Assembly (NCBI GenBank): GCA_900472625.1
Contig: UCIT01000051.1
Coordinates: 2,278 to 66,277 of the forward strand
Direction: 5' to 3'
DNA from: Hyphomicrobiales bacterium
GTDB taxonomy: Bacteria; Pseudomonadota; Alphaproteobacteria; Rhizobiales; Rhizobiaceae
DNA: 64,000 nt
A program made the translations under genes and the position numbers. The notes under the pieces are model-generated. The model saw nothing but the letters and a program-made list of their open reading frames with translations. It was not told where the DNA came from and ran no database searches. This document shows, one piece after another, positions 63,441 to 64,000 of the stretch. Numbering within the stretch: the stretch's first letter is position 1; each line of letters opens with the position of its first letter.

Positions 63441-64000
63441 ATGATCATGGGCAGAAACGGGCCTCGGCGCCTCAGCATCTTTGGCTCGACCGGATCGATC
63501 GGCAAGAACACGCTCGATGTCGTGGCGCATCTGGGCGGGCTGGAAAACTTCGAGATTTCCGTGCTCACCGGCAACGAGAATGTCGGACTTCTCGCGGCTC
63601 AAGCCCGGGCTTGCAACGCGAAAGTCGCAGTGACGGCGAGCAAGGCGCATTATCAAGCCCTGAAGAGCGAACTGTCGGGAAGTGGCATCGCGGTTGCGGC
63701 CGGTCAGTCCGGCCTGATGGAAGCGGCGGAACTCGACGTCGAGTGGGTGATGGCGGCGATCGTCGGAACGGCTGGTTTGTCGCCGACGCTGGCCGCCGCC
63801 CGCAAGGGCGCCGATATCGCGCTTGCCAACAAGGAATGCCTGGTGTCAGCCGGCGGATTGTTCGTCGAGGCGGTGCGCCGCGGCGGGGGCAAGCTTTTGC
63901 CCGTCGACAGCGAGCACAATGCGATCTTTCAGGTGCTGGAGGAAAACCAGCGCCATGCCGTCGAGCGGATCATTCTGACCGCATCCGGCGGACCGTTTCG
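63441..64000 (+). CDS. dxr: 1-deoxy-D-xylulose 5-phosphate reductoisomerase, N-terminal part
   Basis: Dxr makes 2-C-methyl-D-erythritol 4-phosphate with NADPH, the first committed step of the MEP isoprenoid pathway. About 186 residues are visible before the right edge. The NADPH loop RRLSIFGSTGSIGKNTLDVV is near residue 15, IVGTAGLSPTLAAARKGADI near 110, and the substrate/metal site starts ANKECLVSAGG, then PVDSEHNAIFQVLE and ILTASGGPF. The start is the ATG at 63441 or the one two codons later. Confidence 0.95.
   Translation, partial: MIMGRNGPRRLSIFGSTGSIGKNTLDVVAHLGGLENFEISVLTGNENVGLLAAQARACNAKVAVTASKAHYQALKSELSGSGIAVAAGQSGLMEAAELDVEWVMAAIVGTAGLSPTLAAARKGADIALANKECLVSAGGLFVEAVRRGGGKLLPVDSEHNAIFQVLEENQRHAVERIILTASGGPF

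Overview
The window looks like a piece of a main chromosome from an alphaproteobacterium of the family Rhizobiaceae (Rhizobium/Agrobacterium/Ensifer relatives). The evidence is high GC, the local order lysC-ptsP-prfA-prmC-DUF4167, aroK-aroB-CorC-like, xerD-accA and cobS-cobT, rhizobial families such as DUF992, DUF1178, DUF3108 and DUF4167, and a PrsD/PrsE-type secretion pair. The genus cannot be fixed from sequence reading alone. No insertion sequence, prophage, integron or CRISPR array is visible. Most genes are housekeeping.

Layout. 1-6642 (minus): a partial CelD/BcsL-like acetyltransferase, a polysaccharide flippase, ddl, a C39-like papain-fold protein and secA with its own promoter and terminator. 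6888-10282 (plus): exported parvulin isomerase, then argJ, a GNAT protein and a mutT-type Nudix hydrolase. 10406-14882: a small membrane protein, an orphan Flp pilin, an NDUFAF5-like methyltransferase, comF, grxC, DUF1178, DUF3291 and ubiG. 15066-22517 is accessory: an exported FecR-domain protein facing a CHASE2 cyclase, a LecA(PA-IL)-like lectin-fold protein, a GH25 lysozyme-like lipoprotein, a glutathione transferase and an O-methyltransferase. 22935-30080 is a translation/nitrogen-PTS block (lysC, ptsP, prfA, prmC, DUF4167) with a large palindromic repeat between ptsP and prfA.

30411-38914 is mixed: a soluble tandem-PAS chemoreceptor, a glycine-rich exported protein, a DMT exporter, DUF3108, rpmB with a clear promoter and terminator, a queuosine-precursor transporter, an AraC regulator divergent from an SDR gene, and a small exported protein. 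38962-44779 holds the cobS-cobT-esterase-like operon, a DnaJ-domain protein, bolA and DUF2938. 44853-51846 holds aroK-aroB-CorC-like on minus, then a 58-residue membrane protein, xerD, accA, an L,D-transpeptidase lipoprotein and a TusA-like protein on plus. 51886-55711 holds dacF, a COG0523 metallochaperone, an M20 amidohydrolase and tRNA-Arg(CCT).

56090-60787 is a self-contained type I secretion locus: ABC transporter, HlyD-type adaptor and an RTX/GH16 glycanase that is its likely substrate. The last 3 kb carries several small exported proteins of unknown role and the start of dxr.

A recurring theme is the cell envelope and polysaccharide: flippase, Ddl, GH25, L,D-transpeptidase, DacF and the secreted glycanase. 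The most distinctive items are the nested palindrome at 26627-26788, the LecA-like protein, the secretion/glycanase locus, the FecR/CHASE2 pair and the orphan Flp pilin. I did not find convincing evidence of a wholly new multi-gene system.
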